From an uncultured Methylococcales bacterium (GTDB lineage: Bacteria; Pseudomonadota; Gammaproteobacteria; Methylococcales; Methylomonadaceae): a stretch of 44,293 nucleotides of DNA. The DNA is taken from positions 1 to 44,293 of the forward strand of contig CAIUVX010000121.1 of NCBI GenBank assembly GCA_903902705.1. The letters are read 5' to 3'. Below the pieces are notes generated by a model. The model was not told the DNA's origin. It searched no databases and saw only the letters and a program-made list of their open reading frames with translations. Each line of letters begins with the position of its first letter. Within the stretch, counting starts at the first letter, position 1. Shown here piece after piece: positions 7,836 to 18,400 of the stretch. Both the position numbers and the translations under genes were made by a program.

Positions 7836-8963
7836 ATGTCCAAAAATATTATTTTTTGTGCTGACGGGACTTGGAATAATCCACGTCAGGACGAAAACAA
7901 CGATCACACTCCAGACCCCACTAATGTTTTCAAGTTATTTCTATCTCTTGATGGCTCTATCTCCCCAGATTCCATACGATTTGGTGATGAGCAAGAAAAA
8001 GAACTGACCACAAACGGTGTTCGACAAATAGCAAAATATATTCATGGCGTTGGTGATACTCGCAATCCAATCATTAAATTGATGGGTGGTGCTTTTGGTT
8101 CTGGTCTCATTTCACGAATTGTACGCGGCTATACGTTCATATCCAGAAACTATGAACAAGGCGATAACATATACATCGTTGGCTTTAGTCGAGGCGCGTA
8201 TACAGCCCGCGCATTAGCAGGTCTTATTACCTCACAAGGTCTGTTAAGCACGGAGATTACCAAAGATCAAGAATTAGCCTATCGACGTGGTGCTGAGGCA
8301 TGGTTTCGTTACCGCAGTAAATCAGCCCCCAGTCTACTAGCAAGAATCATCTCCGACCTGCCAGCATTTATCTCTCAAGACAACCTTGATGAAGCAAAAG
8401 ACTTGATTTCAGCACGCATTAAGGCTGTCGGAGTATGGGATACAGTTGCTGCAATAGGTGTTCCTGTCTTCGATTTAACAGGTGATCGCATAGATCCTTT
8501 TGAATTTGCTAGCACTGAGCTTAATGCTAAGGTTGAGTTTGGCTTTCACGCTGTGGCACTTGATGAACAACGTGATGACTTTACTCCTACACTTTGGCAA
8601 CCGCGTGAAAAAGTTATTCAGATGCTTTTTTCAGGGGCTCATGCCGATGTCGGAGGCGGGTATCCAACTACAGATCATGAAAGCGAATTATCTGACATTG
8701 CCTTGGTTTGGATGATAGAAAAACTAAAAGATGTGGGGGTAGTCTTTCATGCAGATTACGCTGCTTCGCTTCATCCTAAAGCAACTGGTGTTGCACATAA
8801 ACCATGGAGTCACTTACCTTTTAATCTAGCTCCTCATAATCCAAGAAGCTTTCCAAAGAATATGCGTTTACATGATTCAGTCAACGCAAGAAAAAACGCT
8901 GGAAATGTGATTGCTGAACCCAATACCCCAGCTGCACCCTACCAACCAACTAACATCCCTTAA
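7836..8963 (+). CDS. DUF2235 alpha/beta hydrolase, Tle1-like lipase candidate
   Basis: A 375-residue protein with the DUF2235 pattern. It starts KNIIFCADGTWNNP, continues with DPTNVFKLF and KYIHGVGD, then has the nucleophile elbow YIVGFSRGAYTARALAG with Ser118, and later FSGAHADVGGGYP (about 266-278) carrying the acid/base residues. DUF2235 includes the type VI secretion phospholipases of the Tle1 family. GAAGGAG sits 8 bases before the ATG. No signal peptide, vgrG or PAAR gene is visible, so secretion cannot be claimed. The only nearby candidate immunity gene is the lipoprotein encoded on the opposite strand at 9184-9507. Intracellular lipid or ester hydrolysis is the alternative. Confidence 0.8.
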   Translation: MSKNIIFCADGTWNNPRQDENNDHTPDPTNVFKLFLSLDGSISPDSIRFGDEQEKELTTNGVRQIAKYIHGVGDTRNPIIKLMGGAFGSGLISRIVRGYTFISRNYEQGDNIYIVGFSRGAYTARALAGLITSQGLLSTEITKDQELAYRRGAEAWFRYRSKSAPSLLARIISDLPAFISQDNLDEAKDLISARIKAVGVWDTVAAIGVPVFDLTGDRIDPFEFASTELNAKVEFGFHAVALDEQRDDFTPTLWQPREKVIQMLFSGAHADVGGGYPTTDHESELSDIALVWMIEKLKDVGVVFHADYAASLHPKATGVAHKPWSHLPFNLAPHNPRSFPKNMRLHDSVNARKNAGNVIAEPNTPAAPYQPTNIP

Positions 8964-8997
8964 AACCAATACACACTGGGTTGACTACTGCTTGTGT

Positions 8998-9018
8998 AAG
9001 TTACGCATTGAGTAACTT
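8998..9018. terminator. Hairpin after DUF2235 gene
   Basis: AAGTTAC and GTAACTT form a perfect 7-bp stem around GCATTGA, 35 bases past the stop codon. The following sequence is GAGTTC with no T-run, so it is at most a weak intrinsic terminator. Confidence 0.35.
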
Positions 9019-9046
9019 GAGTTCTATATAAGAAATCTAGTGTTTA

Positions 9047-9074
9047 CGTCATTGCGGCAGGGATTGCCGCAATG
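9047..9074. repeat. Palindromic repeat with perfect 10-bp arms
   Basis: CATTGCGGCA and TGCCGCAATG pair perfectly around GGGAT (9050-9074). The left half, ACGTCATTGCGGCAGGG, recurs in inverted form at 2538-2554, so this is a dispersed element and not only a terminator. Confidence 0.6.
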
Positions 9075-9183
9075 TCCACTCTCGCTCAACCCTTTCCTCC
9101 AGACATTTGAACCCCCGCATGATGCTTAGTACAAAGTAGATAATATGAAGTAGCGTAGATGCCAAAGCAAATCTTCAAAAAAA

Positions 9184-9507
9184 CTATTCAAGACTAAATT
9201 TACAATGTTTATCCCAGTCATCCTTGTTTTTCGCTTCAACACAGTTTAGTGCTTCTTTTTGAGTCAATATAGTTGTGCAACGGCGCACAATTTTTTCTTT
9301 TTCCCCTGTCGCACTTAAAATCAAATTAATGCCTGTAGATGATAGCGACCTCATTAAATCATTGGCTAGCGGATCACTTTTGGGGTCATTTTGATAGTTC
9401 AATGCAATAAGATGATCGTAAAGAGCCTCACATTGCGAGGGGGTTGCTGGTTCAAAATATTCGCAACCGACAAGCAATGGAATCATTAATAAAATGCGAA
9501 GAAACAT
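9184..9507 (-). CDS. Small putative lipoprotein
   Basis: A 107-residue protein starting MFLRILLMIPLLVGCEYFEP. The short hydrophobic stretch ends in the lipobox LVGC, so Cys15 should become the lipidated N-terminus. The mature part has three more cysteines (CEALYDH, RRCTTILT, NCVEAK, HCKF) which may form disulfides in the periplasm. I do not recognise the family. It is convergent with the DUF2235 hydrolase. Because immunity proteins of Tle1-type phospholipases are often lipoproteins, a protective role is possible, but the opposite orientation and the 220-base gap argue against a classical effector-immunity pair. Confidence 0.6.
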   Translation of the reverse strand: MFLRILLMIPLLVGCEYFEPATPSQCEALYDHLIALNYQNDPKSDPLANDLMRSLSSTGINLILSATGEKEKIVRRCTTILTQKEALNCVEAKNKDDWDKHCKFSLE

Positions 9508-9982
9508 AAAAATAACCTCTAAAAATTAACTCTGTTAATGACAAAAAATCACTGGGAACAAGCCATTTCAGGCTTGCCCGCTTTTCTTTTCGAGTCTTTA
9601 TATCGAAAAAATGGGCGGCTTAGGCACCTATTTCAATCGGCACAGGGATGGAAACTTTACACGGCATTGAGCAACCGACCACCCTTGGCAAGGGTCTACG
9701 AAGCGCGACGGGGGGATATTACTCCGTCGCAACGTTTTGATTGTGAGGTTGTAATGTGGTTCGATAAGCCATCAAGAAACAGCTTTTTTGTATTTAAAAA
9801 TCAATAGATTATGAGTGTTGAAAAATACAAAAAATTACGTCAAACAGCGGATGTTTCTTGGTAATACCTTGACCCGCACTTTGCTCACCACGAATAGCAT
9901 CATTTTATTGTGCTTTAGTTATAGAAAACAGTAGGGGCGGATTAATCCGCCCCTACTGTTCACCGCCTAAAAACGTCTGTAA
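9508..9982. other. Gene-poor stretch with hairpins and degenerate repeats
   Basis: A frame at 9538-9807 is open, but the DNA is dense in small palindromes (ACCCTTGGCAAGGGT at 9681-9695 and GCGACGG...CCGTCGC at 9705-9730), and TGTGGTTCGATAAGCC (about 9759) plus CTCACCACGAATAGCATC (about 9886) match pieces of the dispersed element at 32447-32545. I read it as decayed repeat DNA and not as a gene. Confidence 0.5.
9927..9960 (-). terminator. 34-bp perfect palindrome at 3' end of nifJ operon
   Basis: The 34 bases are fully self-complementary, with arms of 17 bases centred on ATTAAT and a core of GTAGGGGCGG / CCGCCCCTAC. Read on the minus strand it lies 22 bases after the DHOD-like stop and is followed by TTTTC, so it can terminate the nifJ operon. 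The GTAGGGGCG...CGCCCCTAC core is also a common mobile palindromic repeat, so it may be both. Confidence 0.6.
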
Positions 9983-10996
9983 TTACCGCAACACGCCTTT
10001 CGGACTGCTGTAACTATCTAACACCTGCACATAATTTGCCCGTTCATAGGCACTGGGATCAATGGCGTGTTGTTGGCTGACACTGCCTTTGAGTTGCTGT
10101 ATGGACTCGTATTCATGTTCAACCAGCCACTGTTCTAACTCATCGCGCATTTGCGTGAGTCGTCCAGTGCCTTCTTTTAATAACACACTGCATAAATGCA
10201 CCACATCCGCACCTGCTAACAAGGCTTTAATGACATCATCAGTTTGATGAAATCCGCCTGTGACTGCCAATGATAGATTAGCGCGTCCATATAATAACGC
10301 CGTCCAGCGCACGCGTAATAAAGCTTCTGACGCAGTAGATAGTTCCAGTTTGGGAATAACATCCAGCGTTTCCAAGTCTATATCAGGCTGATAAAAGCGG
10401 TTAAAAATCGCTACCCCATTCGCGCCAGCCGTTTCTAAGCGTTTAATAAAATGCACAGGCGAGCTAAATTGTGGCGACAATTTCATGGTAATCGGGATGC
10501 CGACGTGCTTTTTTATCGCCTGCAAAATTTCCACATAATTATTTTCGACAACTTCGCTACTATCGTTAACATTAGCAGCAAGATGGTAGATGTTTAATTC
10601 CAGTGCATCCGCTCCCGCTTGTTGTAAGTGAGTGCTGTAGTCTATCCAGCCACTTAATGATGAACCGTTTAAACTGGCAATCACAGGAATATCTAGGCTG
10701 GATTTAACAGCTCGTAGATTTTCTAAATACTGTTCTTGATAAGATTTAATGTTATGGGGGACAGGATGAAACGAATCGGCTTCACCTGTGCCTAGTGCTT
10801 GTTGAAAAAAGAATCTATCCATTTGTTGCGCTTCGGATTCGATTTTTTCTTCAAATAAAGAGTGCATGACAATGGCAGACGCGCCTGCATCTTCCAAACG
10901 TTTGGCACTATCGGCATCTTTACTAAACGGTGATGAGGACGGTACTAATGGATGCGCCAGTTTTAAACCGAGGTAAGTAGTCATTAAATCAACCAT
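9983..10996 (-). CDS. Dihydroorotate-dehydrogenase-like FMN protein
   Basis: A flavin TIM-barrel protein of 337 residues. The start at 10996 is chosen because AAGGAG lies 7 bases upstream; it overlaps the nifJ stop by 8 bases, so the two are translationally coupled. Visible blocks are YLGLKLAHPLVPSSSPFS, ASAIVMHSLFEEKIE, PVIASLNGSS, ALELNIYHLAAN, ITMKLSPQFSSP, GVAIFNRFYQPDID and GADVVHLCSVLL. This is the DHOD/PreA-type order, but the substrate loop differs from PyrD, so pyrimidine synthesis should not be assumed. There are no ferredoxin cysteines. Coupling to NifJ suggests a redox partner or a ferredoxin/flavodoxin-linked dehydrogenase; the substrate is unknown. Confidence 0.8.
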   Translation of the reverse strand: MVDLMTTYLGLKLAHPLVPSSSPFSKDADSAKRLEDAGASAIVMHSLFEEKIESEAQQMDRFFFQQALGTGEADSFHPVPHNIKSYQEQYLENLRAVKSSLDIPVIASLNGSSLSGWIDYSTHLQQAGADALELNIYHLAANVNDSSEVVENNYVEILQAIKKHVGIPITMKLSPQFSSPVHFIKRLETAGANGVAIFNRFYQPDIDLETLDVIPKLELSTASEALLRVRWTALLYGRANLSLAVTGGFHQTDDVIKALLAGADVVHLCSVLLKEGTGRLTQMRDELEQWLVEHEYESIQQLKGSVSQQHAIDPSAYERANYVQVLDSYSSPKGVLR

Positions 10997-13900
10997 TGTT
11001 TTGCTCCTTTGCACTGTCAGTTTTTAATTGGACTTTGATTGCCGAGACACTGGTGGTTTCATTCCAGTCCAGTTCGGACAGTTGTTTGTAATAGTGATAG
11101 CGATTTTTTACATCTTGTTGCGCTTGTGCTAAAAAGCGTTCCGCATCTTCGGGATGACTTTGCCAGAGCATACTGAAACGGGTTTCTGTTTTGACAAAAT
11201 CGCGGTACGGAATCGATGGTTCAGCGGAATCCAACTGCATTGGATTTTTACCCAGTTTGATTTTGTTAGGATTGAAACGGAACAACGGCCAATGCCCACT
11301 TTTTACCGCTAGATTTTGTTGGCGGTGGTTGTTGGACAAGTCCACACCGTGTGCAATACAAGGCGCGTAAGCAATAATAATCGATGGGCCATCATGGGCT
11401 TCGGCTTCGATAAACGCATTCAGAGTTTGTACATCTTTACCTGCATAGGCAATATGCGCCACATAGACATTAGCGTAATCCATTGCCAATAAGGCTAGGT
11501 CTTTTTTCGCAGTGGCTTTACCGCCAGCGGAGAATTTAGCGACTGCGCCTAAGGGTGTGGATTTTGAAGTTTGTCCGCCTGTGTTGGAATACACTTCGGT
11601 GTCTAGCACTAAAATATTGACATTGCGACCACTGGCAAGAACGTGGTCAACACCACCAAAACCGATGTCATACGCCCAACCATCCCCACCGATAATCCAG
11701 ACGCTTTTTTTGCATAGATTGTCGGCAAGCTGGGTTAGCATTTTGGCGGCTGGAGTTGTCGTGTTGCTGAGTGCTTGTTTGAGTTCTGCCACGCGTTCGC
11801 GTTGCTCATGAATGCCCACTTCATTGGATTGGTCAGCATTTAAAATCGCATCAACCAATTCACCATTCAGCGAGTCACTCAATGACGCTAATAATTCACT
11901 GGCTTGTTCTGCGTGCTTGTCAATAGACACCCGCATTCCTAAACCAAATTCGGCATTGTCTTCAAATAAGGAGTTATTCCATGCTGGGCCACGACCTTCG
12001 GCGTTTTTAGTCCAAGGCGTAGTCGGTAAATTACCGCCATAAATCGATGAACAGCCTGTGGCATTAGCAATCACCATACGATCACCAAATAATTGCGAAG
12101 CCAGTTTTAAATACGGGGTTTCACCGCAACCGACACACGCGCCAGAAAATTCAAATAACGGTTGCAGAACCATCACGCCTTTAATGGTGTTGGTTTTTAA
12201 CTTTGTTCTATCGTATTCGGGGATATTTAAAAAGAAATCCCAATTTTCGCGCTCAGCTTCCAGCAACGCAGGTTGTGGACTCATGTTTAAAGCTTTACGA
12301 CTAGCGTTGGATTTATCACGAATCGGGCAAATATCGACGCATAAGGTACAGCCTGTGCAATCTTCTGGCGCGACTTGATAAGTCATCGACAAACCCGCAG
12401 GAAAATCTTTGCCTAACATGGCCGCGTGTTTAAAGGTGGCAGGAGCATCCGCTAATAATTCAGTCGGATAAATTTTGCTACGAATCGCGGCATGAGGGCA
12501 AACCATCGCACACTTACCGCATTGGGTACATAAATCGGTTTCCAATACAGGAATTTCTAAAGCAAGATTACGTTTTTCAAACGCCGCTGTACCGACTGGG
12601 AATGTGCCATCAATTGGCATTGCACTGACGGGTAATAAATCCCCCCGCCCTGCGATAATTTCACCTGTGACTCGTTTAACAAACTCAGGTGCGGTGTCTT
12701 TAATCACAGAAACTATATCAAACGTGCTACTGACTTGAATAGGCAATGGCACAGAATTCAAGCTCGCCAGCGTTTCATCAATTGCCTGAAAATTCAATTC
12801 GACGATGCGTTGACCTTTTTTACCATAGGTTTTTTCTACTGCGTGTTTAATCGCGGCTATCGCTTGGTCTTGTGGTAACACGCCAGAAATTGCAAAGAAA
12901 CAGGTTTGCATGATGGTGTTAATACGCTTACCCATGCCCGTTTTTTCAGCGACTGCATAACCGTCAATCACATAAAAACGAATATTTTTCGCCAACATTT
13001 GTTGCTGCATTTTAGCGGGTAATGAATCCCAGACTTTATCCGCTGGTTCTGGAGAATTCAGCAAAAACACCGCATTGTCTGCCGCGTTATCGAGCATATT
13101 GTAACGCTGTAGAAAAATAGTTTGATGACAACCAATAAAATTGGCATCGTTTTCACCGATTAAATAGCTGGATTGAATCGGATTCTTACCAAAACGCAAA
13201 TGCGACACTGTGACCGCGCCTGATTTTTTTGAGTCATAAACAAAATAACCTTGAGCATTTAAATCGGTATCTTCACCGATAATTTTGATGGTGTTTTTAT
13301 TCGCGCCCACTGTGCCGTCACTACCCAAACCGTAAAACATGGCTTGAATAGTATCCGCATTAGCACCCGTGCGAAAATTAGTATCCCAGTCTAAACTGGT
13401 GTGAGTGACATCATCATAAATACCGATAGTGAAATCATTTTTAGGTTGGTCTTTTTTCAGTTCATCATAAACCGCTTTAATCATCGCAGGAGTGAACTCT
13501 TTAGATGACAAACCATAACGACCACCGACTATTTTTGGCAAGGTCGGAAACTTCGCGCCGCCGCTAATAAAATCTTGAGCAATCGCGCCCAATATATCTT
13601 TATAGAGCGGTTCGCCGTCTGCACCTGGTTCTTTAGTACGATCTAATACCGCAATTTTACGAACCGAGGCAGGTAGTGCAGCTAATAGTGTCTTAGCATC
13701 CAATGGACGATATAAACGGACAATCAACACGCCCACTGATTCACCGTGGGCATTCAGATAGTTCAGCGTTTCTTCCACGGCTGTCGCACCTGAACCCATG
13801 ATAACAATCACGCGCTCGGCGTTTTCTGCACCGATATAATCAAACAAACGATACTGCCGACCTGTGAGTTCAGCAAAACGGTTCATGGTAGCTTGAACAA

Positions 13901-14627
13901 TAGCAGGCAAGGCGTTATAAAACGCATTCACCGTTTCGCGTGCCTGAAAATACACGTCTGGATTTTGTGCTGTGCCGCGTAATACAGGATTATTAGGGGT
14001 TAACGCACGGCTACGATGTGCTGTTACCCAATCCTCATTAATCATGGCGCGTATCACGTCATCACTAATATCGACAATTTTTGCTACTTCATGCGAGGTT
14101 CTAAAACCATCAAAAAAGTGCATGAACGGTACACGACTTTCTAAGGTTGCCGCATGAGCAATCAGAGCAAAATCCATTGCTTCTTGCGGTGAGTTGGAAC
14201 ATAACATGGCAAAGCCTGTCATCCGTGCTGACATCACATCACTGTGATCGCCAAAAATAGACAAGCCCTGACACGCCAAAGAACGCGCCGCAATATGAAA
14301 TACCGCAGGTGATAATTCGCCCGCAATTTTGTACATATTGGGCAACATCAATAATAAACCTTGTGAGGCGGTGAAGGTGGTTGCTAAAGAACCCGCTTGT
14401 AACGCGCCATGTATTGCACCCGCTACCCCTGCTTCACTTTGCATTTCAATGACTTGCGGCACTGTCCCCCACAAATTAACCTGTCCTTTTGCTGACCACT
14501 CATCTGCCCATTCACCCATATTGGATGACGGCGTTATCGGATAAATGGCAATAACTTCATTGAGTTTGTGCGCGATACTCGCCGCCGCTTGGTTGCCATC
14601 AATGGTAAGTGTTTGCTGATTGTGCAT
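10989..14627 (-). CDS. nifJ: Pyruvate:flavodoxin/ferredoxin oxidoreductase
   Basis: A single-chain pyruvate oxidoreductase of 1212 residues, which turns pyruvate and CoA into acetyl-CoA, CO2 and reduced ferredoxin or flavodoxin. The frame extends to 14687, but the ATG at 14627 (MHNQQTLTIDGNQAA) has AGAGGT upstream and matches the family's start. Domain I has IAIYPITPSSNMGEWADEW. The ferredoxin domain has CTQCGKCAMVCP (from about 700) and CTGCTLCVDICP (from about 757). The TPP domain has CVGCGETPYLKL, GCSSIYGGNLPTTPW and GDGWAYDIGFGG. Length and domain order match NifJ/PFOR. FdxA from this window could be its acceptor. Confidence 0.96.
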   Translation of the reverse strand: MHNQQTLTIDGNQAAASIAHKLNEVIAIYPITPSSNMGEWADEWSAKGQVNLWGTVPQVIEMQSEAGVAGAIHGALQAGSLATTFTASQGLLLMLPNMYKIAGELSPAVFHIAARSLACQGLSIFGDHSDVMSARMTGFAMLCSNSPQEAMDFALIAHAATLESRVPFMHFFDGFRTSHEVAKIVDISDDVIRAMINEDWVTAHRSRALTPNNPVLRGTAQNPDVYFQARETVNAFYNALPAIVQATMNRFAELTGRQYRLFDYIGAENAERVIVIMGSGATAVEETLNYLNAHGESVGVLIVRLYRPLDAKTLLAALPASVRKIAVLDRTKEPGADGEPLYKDILGAIAQDFISGGAKFPTLPKIVGGRYGLSSKEFTPAMIKAVYDELKKDQPKNDFTIGIYDDVTHTSLDWDTNFRTGANADTIQAMFYGLGSDGTVGANKNTIKIIGEDTDLNAQGYFVYDSKKSGAVTVSHLRFGKNPIQSSYLIGENDANFIGCHQTIFLQRYNMLDNAADNAVFLLNSPEPADKVWDSLPAKMQQQMLAKNIRFYVIDGYAVAEKTGMGKRINTIMQTCFFAISGVLPQDQAIAAIKHAVEKTYGKKGQRIVELNFQAIDETLASLNSVPLPIQVSSTFDIVSVIKDTAPEFVKRVTGEIIAGRGDLLPVSAMPIDGTFPVGTAAFEKRNLALEIPVLETDLCTQCGKCAMVCPHAAIRSKIYPTELLADAPATFKHAAMLGKDFPAGLSMTYQVAPEDCTGCTLCVDICPIRDKSNASRKALNMSPQPALLEAERENWDFFLNIPEYDRTKLKTNTIKGVMVLQPLFEFSGACVGCGETPYLKLASQLFGDRMVIANATGCSSIYGGNLPTTPWTKNAEGRGPAWNNSLFEDNAEFGLGMRVSIDKHAEQASELLASLSDSLNGELVDAILNADQSNEVGIHEQRERVAELKQALSNTTTPAAKMLTQLADNLCKKSVWIIGGDGWAYDIGFGGVDHVLASGRNVNILVLDTEVYSNTGGQTSKSTPLGAVAKFSAGGKATAKKDLALLAMDYANVYVAHIAYAGKDVQTLNAFIEAEAHDGPSIIIAYAPCIAHGVDLSNNHRQQNLAVKSGHWPLFRFNPNKIKLGKNPMQLDSAEPSIPYRDFVKTETRFSMLWQSHPEDAERFLAQAQQDVKNRYHYYKQLSELDWNETTSVSAIKVQLKTDSAKEQNNG

Positions 14628-14739
14628 AAAACGACCTCTTAGATGAATGAAAAACTGAAAATATACCGCTAGTTTACCCCTAATCATTAAGGGGTAGCAG
14701 AGGAAAATTAGCTATGCGTACAATTTCATCACCAAGAAT

Positions 14740-15336
14740 TTATTTTTCTAAGCGTTTAATCGCTAGATCATGTAAGCGTGATAAACTGAATAGTGCCACT
14801 ATTGAACCCAATAAAGCGTAAGCCATATCCGATTGTGTATCCCAAATATAGCCTTGTGTGCCTAAAAAAGCGTCTGCATTTTGTCCGATTAATAACGCTA
14901 CCAACCATTCAATCAGCTCATAAAACGCGCTGATGGCGAGACAGACACAGACGACAAAAAAGTTTAGCCACTGCTGTCGATGTAGTACTTGGTTTCTGAT
15001 AACAATTTCTCTGGCAATCATGGCAGGGACAAAACCTTGGGCAAAATGCCCGACTTTATCGTAATTATTACGCGCAAAAATGCCATTGTCTTTTAGCCAA
15101 TCAAATAACGGTACTTCGGCATAAGTATAATGTCCGCCTATCATCAGAATAATGCAGTGAATCAGGATTAAGCTATACAGCAAACCTGTCAGTGGAAAGC
15201 ATTTTCGTGTCATTAGCAAAACGATAAAACCCATCATAGCGGGCAAGGTTTCCATCAACCATGTTAGATAGTCTTTAGGATTTATTGCCGACCACAGCAA
15301 CACCAAGAAAAATACACTCACGCCAATTTTAGTCAT
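14740..15336 (-). CDS. YjdF-like (DUF2238) inner membrane protein
   Basis: A 198-residue protein with about six hydrophobic segments. The diagnostic block is YDKVGHFAQGFVPAMIAREI (about 90-110), followed by ISAFYELIEWLVAL and GTQGYIWDTQSDMAYALLGSI. These His/Asp/Glu-rich membrane motifs define the DUF2238/YjdF family, whose function is not known. It is divergent from recC across about 75 bases and is followed downstream by nifJ on the same strand, 112 bases away, probably as a separate transcript. Confidence 0.8.
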   Translation of the reverse strand: MTKIGVSVFFLVLLWSAINPKDYLTWLMETLPAMMGFIVLLMTRKCFPLTGLLYSLILIHCIILMIGGHYTYAEVPLFDWLKDNGIFARNNYDKVGHFAQGFVPAMIAREIVIRNQVLHRQQWLNFFVVCVCLAISAFYELIEWLVALLIGQNADAFLGTQGYIWDTQSDMAYALLGSIVALFSLSRLHDLAIKRLEK

Positions 15337-15410
15337 TATTCATTCGCTTCTACGTCAAAGTCTGTTAGCAATTATAATGCGCTAACTCCCTTTATGCTGA
15401 ACCTTTGCTC

Positions 15411-18400
15411 ATGTTCATTCTGCACAGTTCCAACCGCACTGAAAATCTAGTCGCTCATTTAACAGCGGTGATTAGCAATGCGCCCTTGAGTTCGCCATTT
15501 AAAAAAGAGCTGTTTTTGATTCAAAGTCAGGGCATGGAGCGTTGGCTATCACAGCAATTAGCCAATGAATTTAAAGTGTGGGGCAATTATGAGTTTTTGT
15601 TCCCAGGAAAATTTTTCAGTTCCTTAGCTGAAAAAATTGATAGTCATTTGAATGATGCCGCGTTTGACAGGCATTTAATGTTGTGGCGGTTAGAAGCCTT
15701 ATTGCGGCAGTTGGATAACGAGGATTTATTGCCGTTAAAACACTATTTATCAGGCGATTCGATTGCCTTAAAACGCTATCAACTGGCGTTGCAAGTGGCA
15801 AAGGTATTTGACCAATATCAAATTATGCGTCCTGACATGATAGCCGCTTGGCAAGCGAATAAAACTCTGTATCACACGGCAACCGAACGCTGGCAAAAAG
15901 CTTTGTGGCGACAAGTGACTCAGCAAACAGGGAACAAACACCGTGGTTCATTGTGGCTACAAGTCATTGATAAATTGAATAAAGCCGAGGAAGGGGCATT
16001 TAGTGTGCAATTGCCTGAGAGGATTTGTATTTTTGGTGTCAACACCATGCCGCCGCTTTTTTTAAAGTATTTGGAAGGCTTATCTAAACATTGCCAGTTA
16101 CATTTATTTTTACTTAATCCATCCAATGATTTTTGGGCGGATATAGACACGAAACGACAACGTATCGTTAATGAAGAAAGCTTTATTGGGCATCCATTAT
16201 TATCAACCTTAGGGCAGCAAGGGCGAGAGTTTCAGGCAATTTTATTGGAAGATGAGATTAGTTTTAGCGTTGAGCTGGAAAGTTTTGAGGAAAATGAAGA
16301 GCCGCTAAATAATCTGCAACACTTACAAAACGATATTTTAAATAATGCCGTAGAGACACGCTTAACGCTACAAGCCGATAATTCCATTAGCATTCATTCC
16401 TGCCATTCGCGGATGCGTGAAGTGGAGGTGTTAAAAAATCAGTTATTACACGCGCTGGAACAAGATTCCAGCTTACAGTTGCGTGATATAGTCGTTATTG
16501 CGCCCGATATTCAGGACTATGAGTCATTTATCAGTGCGGTGTTTAGCGATATTCAACACGCGATTGCTGACCGTAGTTTACGGTTAAGCAATCACGCGCT
16601 GGATGCGTTTATTCGTTTTTTAAGCGTTAGTCAAAGCCGTTTTGGTTGGCAAACAGTGTTGGATTTATTAGAACAGGCGGTGGTTTATCCTAGCTTTGGC
16701 TTATCGGAAGCGGATGTAGAGTTAATCAAGCATTGGATAACGGTCACTCATGTACGCTGGGGAAAATCTGCACAGCATAAAAAAGCCTTGGGTTTACCAG
16801 AATTGACTGAAAACACTTGGCAAGCGATGTTGGATAGATTGCTAATGGGCTATGCAGTGGGCAGTGATGCGCAGTTTGTCGATGGTGTGTTGCCTTATAA
16901 AGAGATTGAAGGTGCGTCTGCATCCGCATTGGGGGGCTTATGCGATTTTATGAACCTGCTGTTTAAAGCCAGTGTGGAATTAAAACAACCTAAAACCCTG
17001 AAAAACTGGCACAACCAACTGAATTATTATGCCGACCAGTTGCTAGTGAACGTAGACCCGATTGAACGGCAACAACTTAAAGAATTATTGGCTGAATTAT
17101 CTGCCGATGTTGCCAGCGTGCATCATGACACGGTGGAATTACAAGTCATCGTCAGTTGGATGGAAGGCACGGTGTCTGAGCGTAAATCATCGAACGGTTT
17201 TTTGCGTGGACAACTGACTTTTTGTTCGATGCTACCGATGCGTTCTATTCCCTTTAAAGTCATCGCACTGTTAGGAATGAATGACGGCGAATTTCCTAAA
17301 ATAGACCGCAATCCCACCTTTGATTTATTAAGCCAACATTTTCGTAAAGGCGACCGCTCTCACCGTGCCGATGACCGCTATCAGTTTTTAGAAATTTTAT
17401 TATCGGCACGGCAACGCTTGATTATGACCTATATTGGGCAGTCGATTAGTCAAAATAATACCATTCCGCCGTCGGTGATTATCAGTGAATTGCTGGAAGT
17501 GTTACAAGACAGTTACACGCTACCCAATCCGACTATCAAAGAACCGTTACAAGCGTTTAGCACCCGCTATTTTGATGGTAGTTCAGACAAACTAATTAAT
17601 TATTCGCCTAGCGATTTAGCCACAGCACTGGCAATTACGAGTACTAAATCCGTGATTACTTTTTCGCCGTGTAAGCTGGAAACGGAAACTGAACAGGTGA
17701 TTGATCTCAATGATTTGTTTAATTTTTTTCGCCATCCACAAAAATATTTTATCAATCGCCAAGTTGGAGTGCGTTTTAACAGTTTGGAAGCCAAAGCCGA
17801 AGAGCGCGAACCGTTTGTCATCGATAAATTAGCGGGGTACAGCATTTATCAAGACTGGATAGAAACCGAATTAAGCGGAGGCAAAGTTTCTGTACAAAAA
17901 ATGCAGGCACAAGGACGTTGGTTGTCGGGTGTGGCAGGCGAGTTAGCGTTTAATCGTCAACAACAAGTAATTAATGAATTTGTCGAGCAAATCAGACTGA
18001 AAAATTTAGGTGAGCATTTGGATGATTTGCCGATTGATATAAAAATTGAATCGTATCGGTTGGTGGGCAAACTCAGTCATCGTTATGAAAACGGGCGGTT
18101 GTTGTATCGTTATGCGGATTTAAAAGGTAAAGATTTTATCGCCGCCTTATTGCATCACCTCATTAGCCATCATGTTGAGCCGCAAACCACACATTTATTG
18201 AGTGCCGATAAAGATTTAATATTGCCGACTGAGGTAGTCAATAGAAAGCACTTGCTAACATGGTTGAGTATTTATCAAAAAGGCTTGCAACAACACAATG
18301 CGTTTTTTGTCGAAGCGGCGTTTGCCTATATTCAACAAAGCCATATCTTAGCGCGTAGCACTCGTGCCAGTAAATCGCCCTTAGATGCTGCAAAAGATCG

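Noticed and set aside
9538-9807. An 89-codon open frame on the plus strand
   Set aside because: No ribosome-binding site, no recognisable family, and the DNA is full of small palindromes and pieces of a dispersed repeat.
10062-14544. Several open frames on the plus strand opposite nifJ and the DHOD-like gene
   Set aside because: They are antisense shadows of strongly conserved genes and have low-complexity or Cys/Ser-rich composition.
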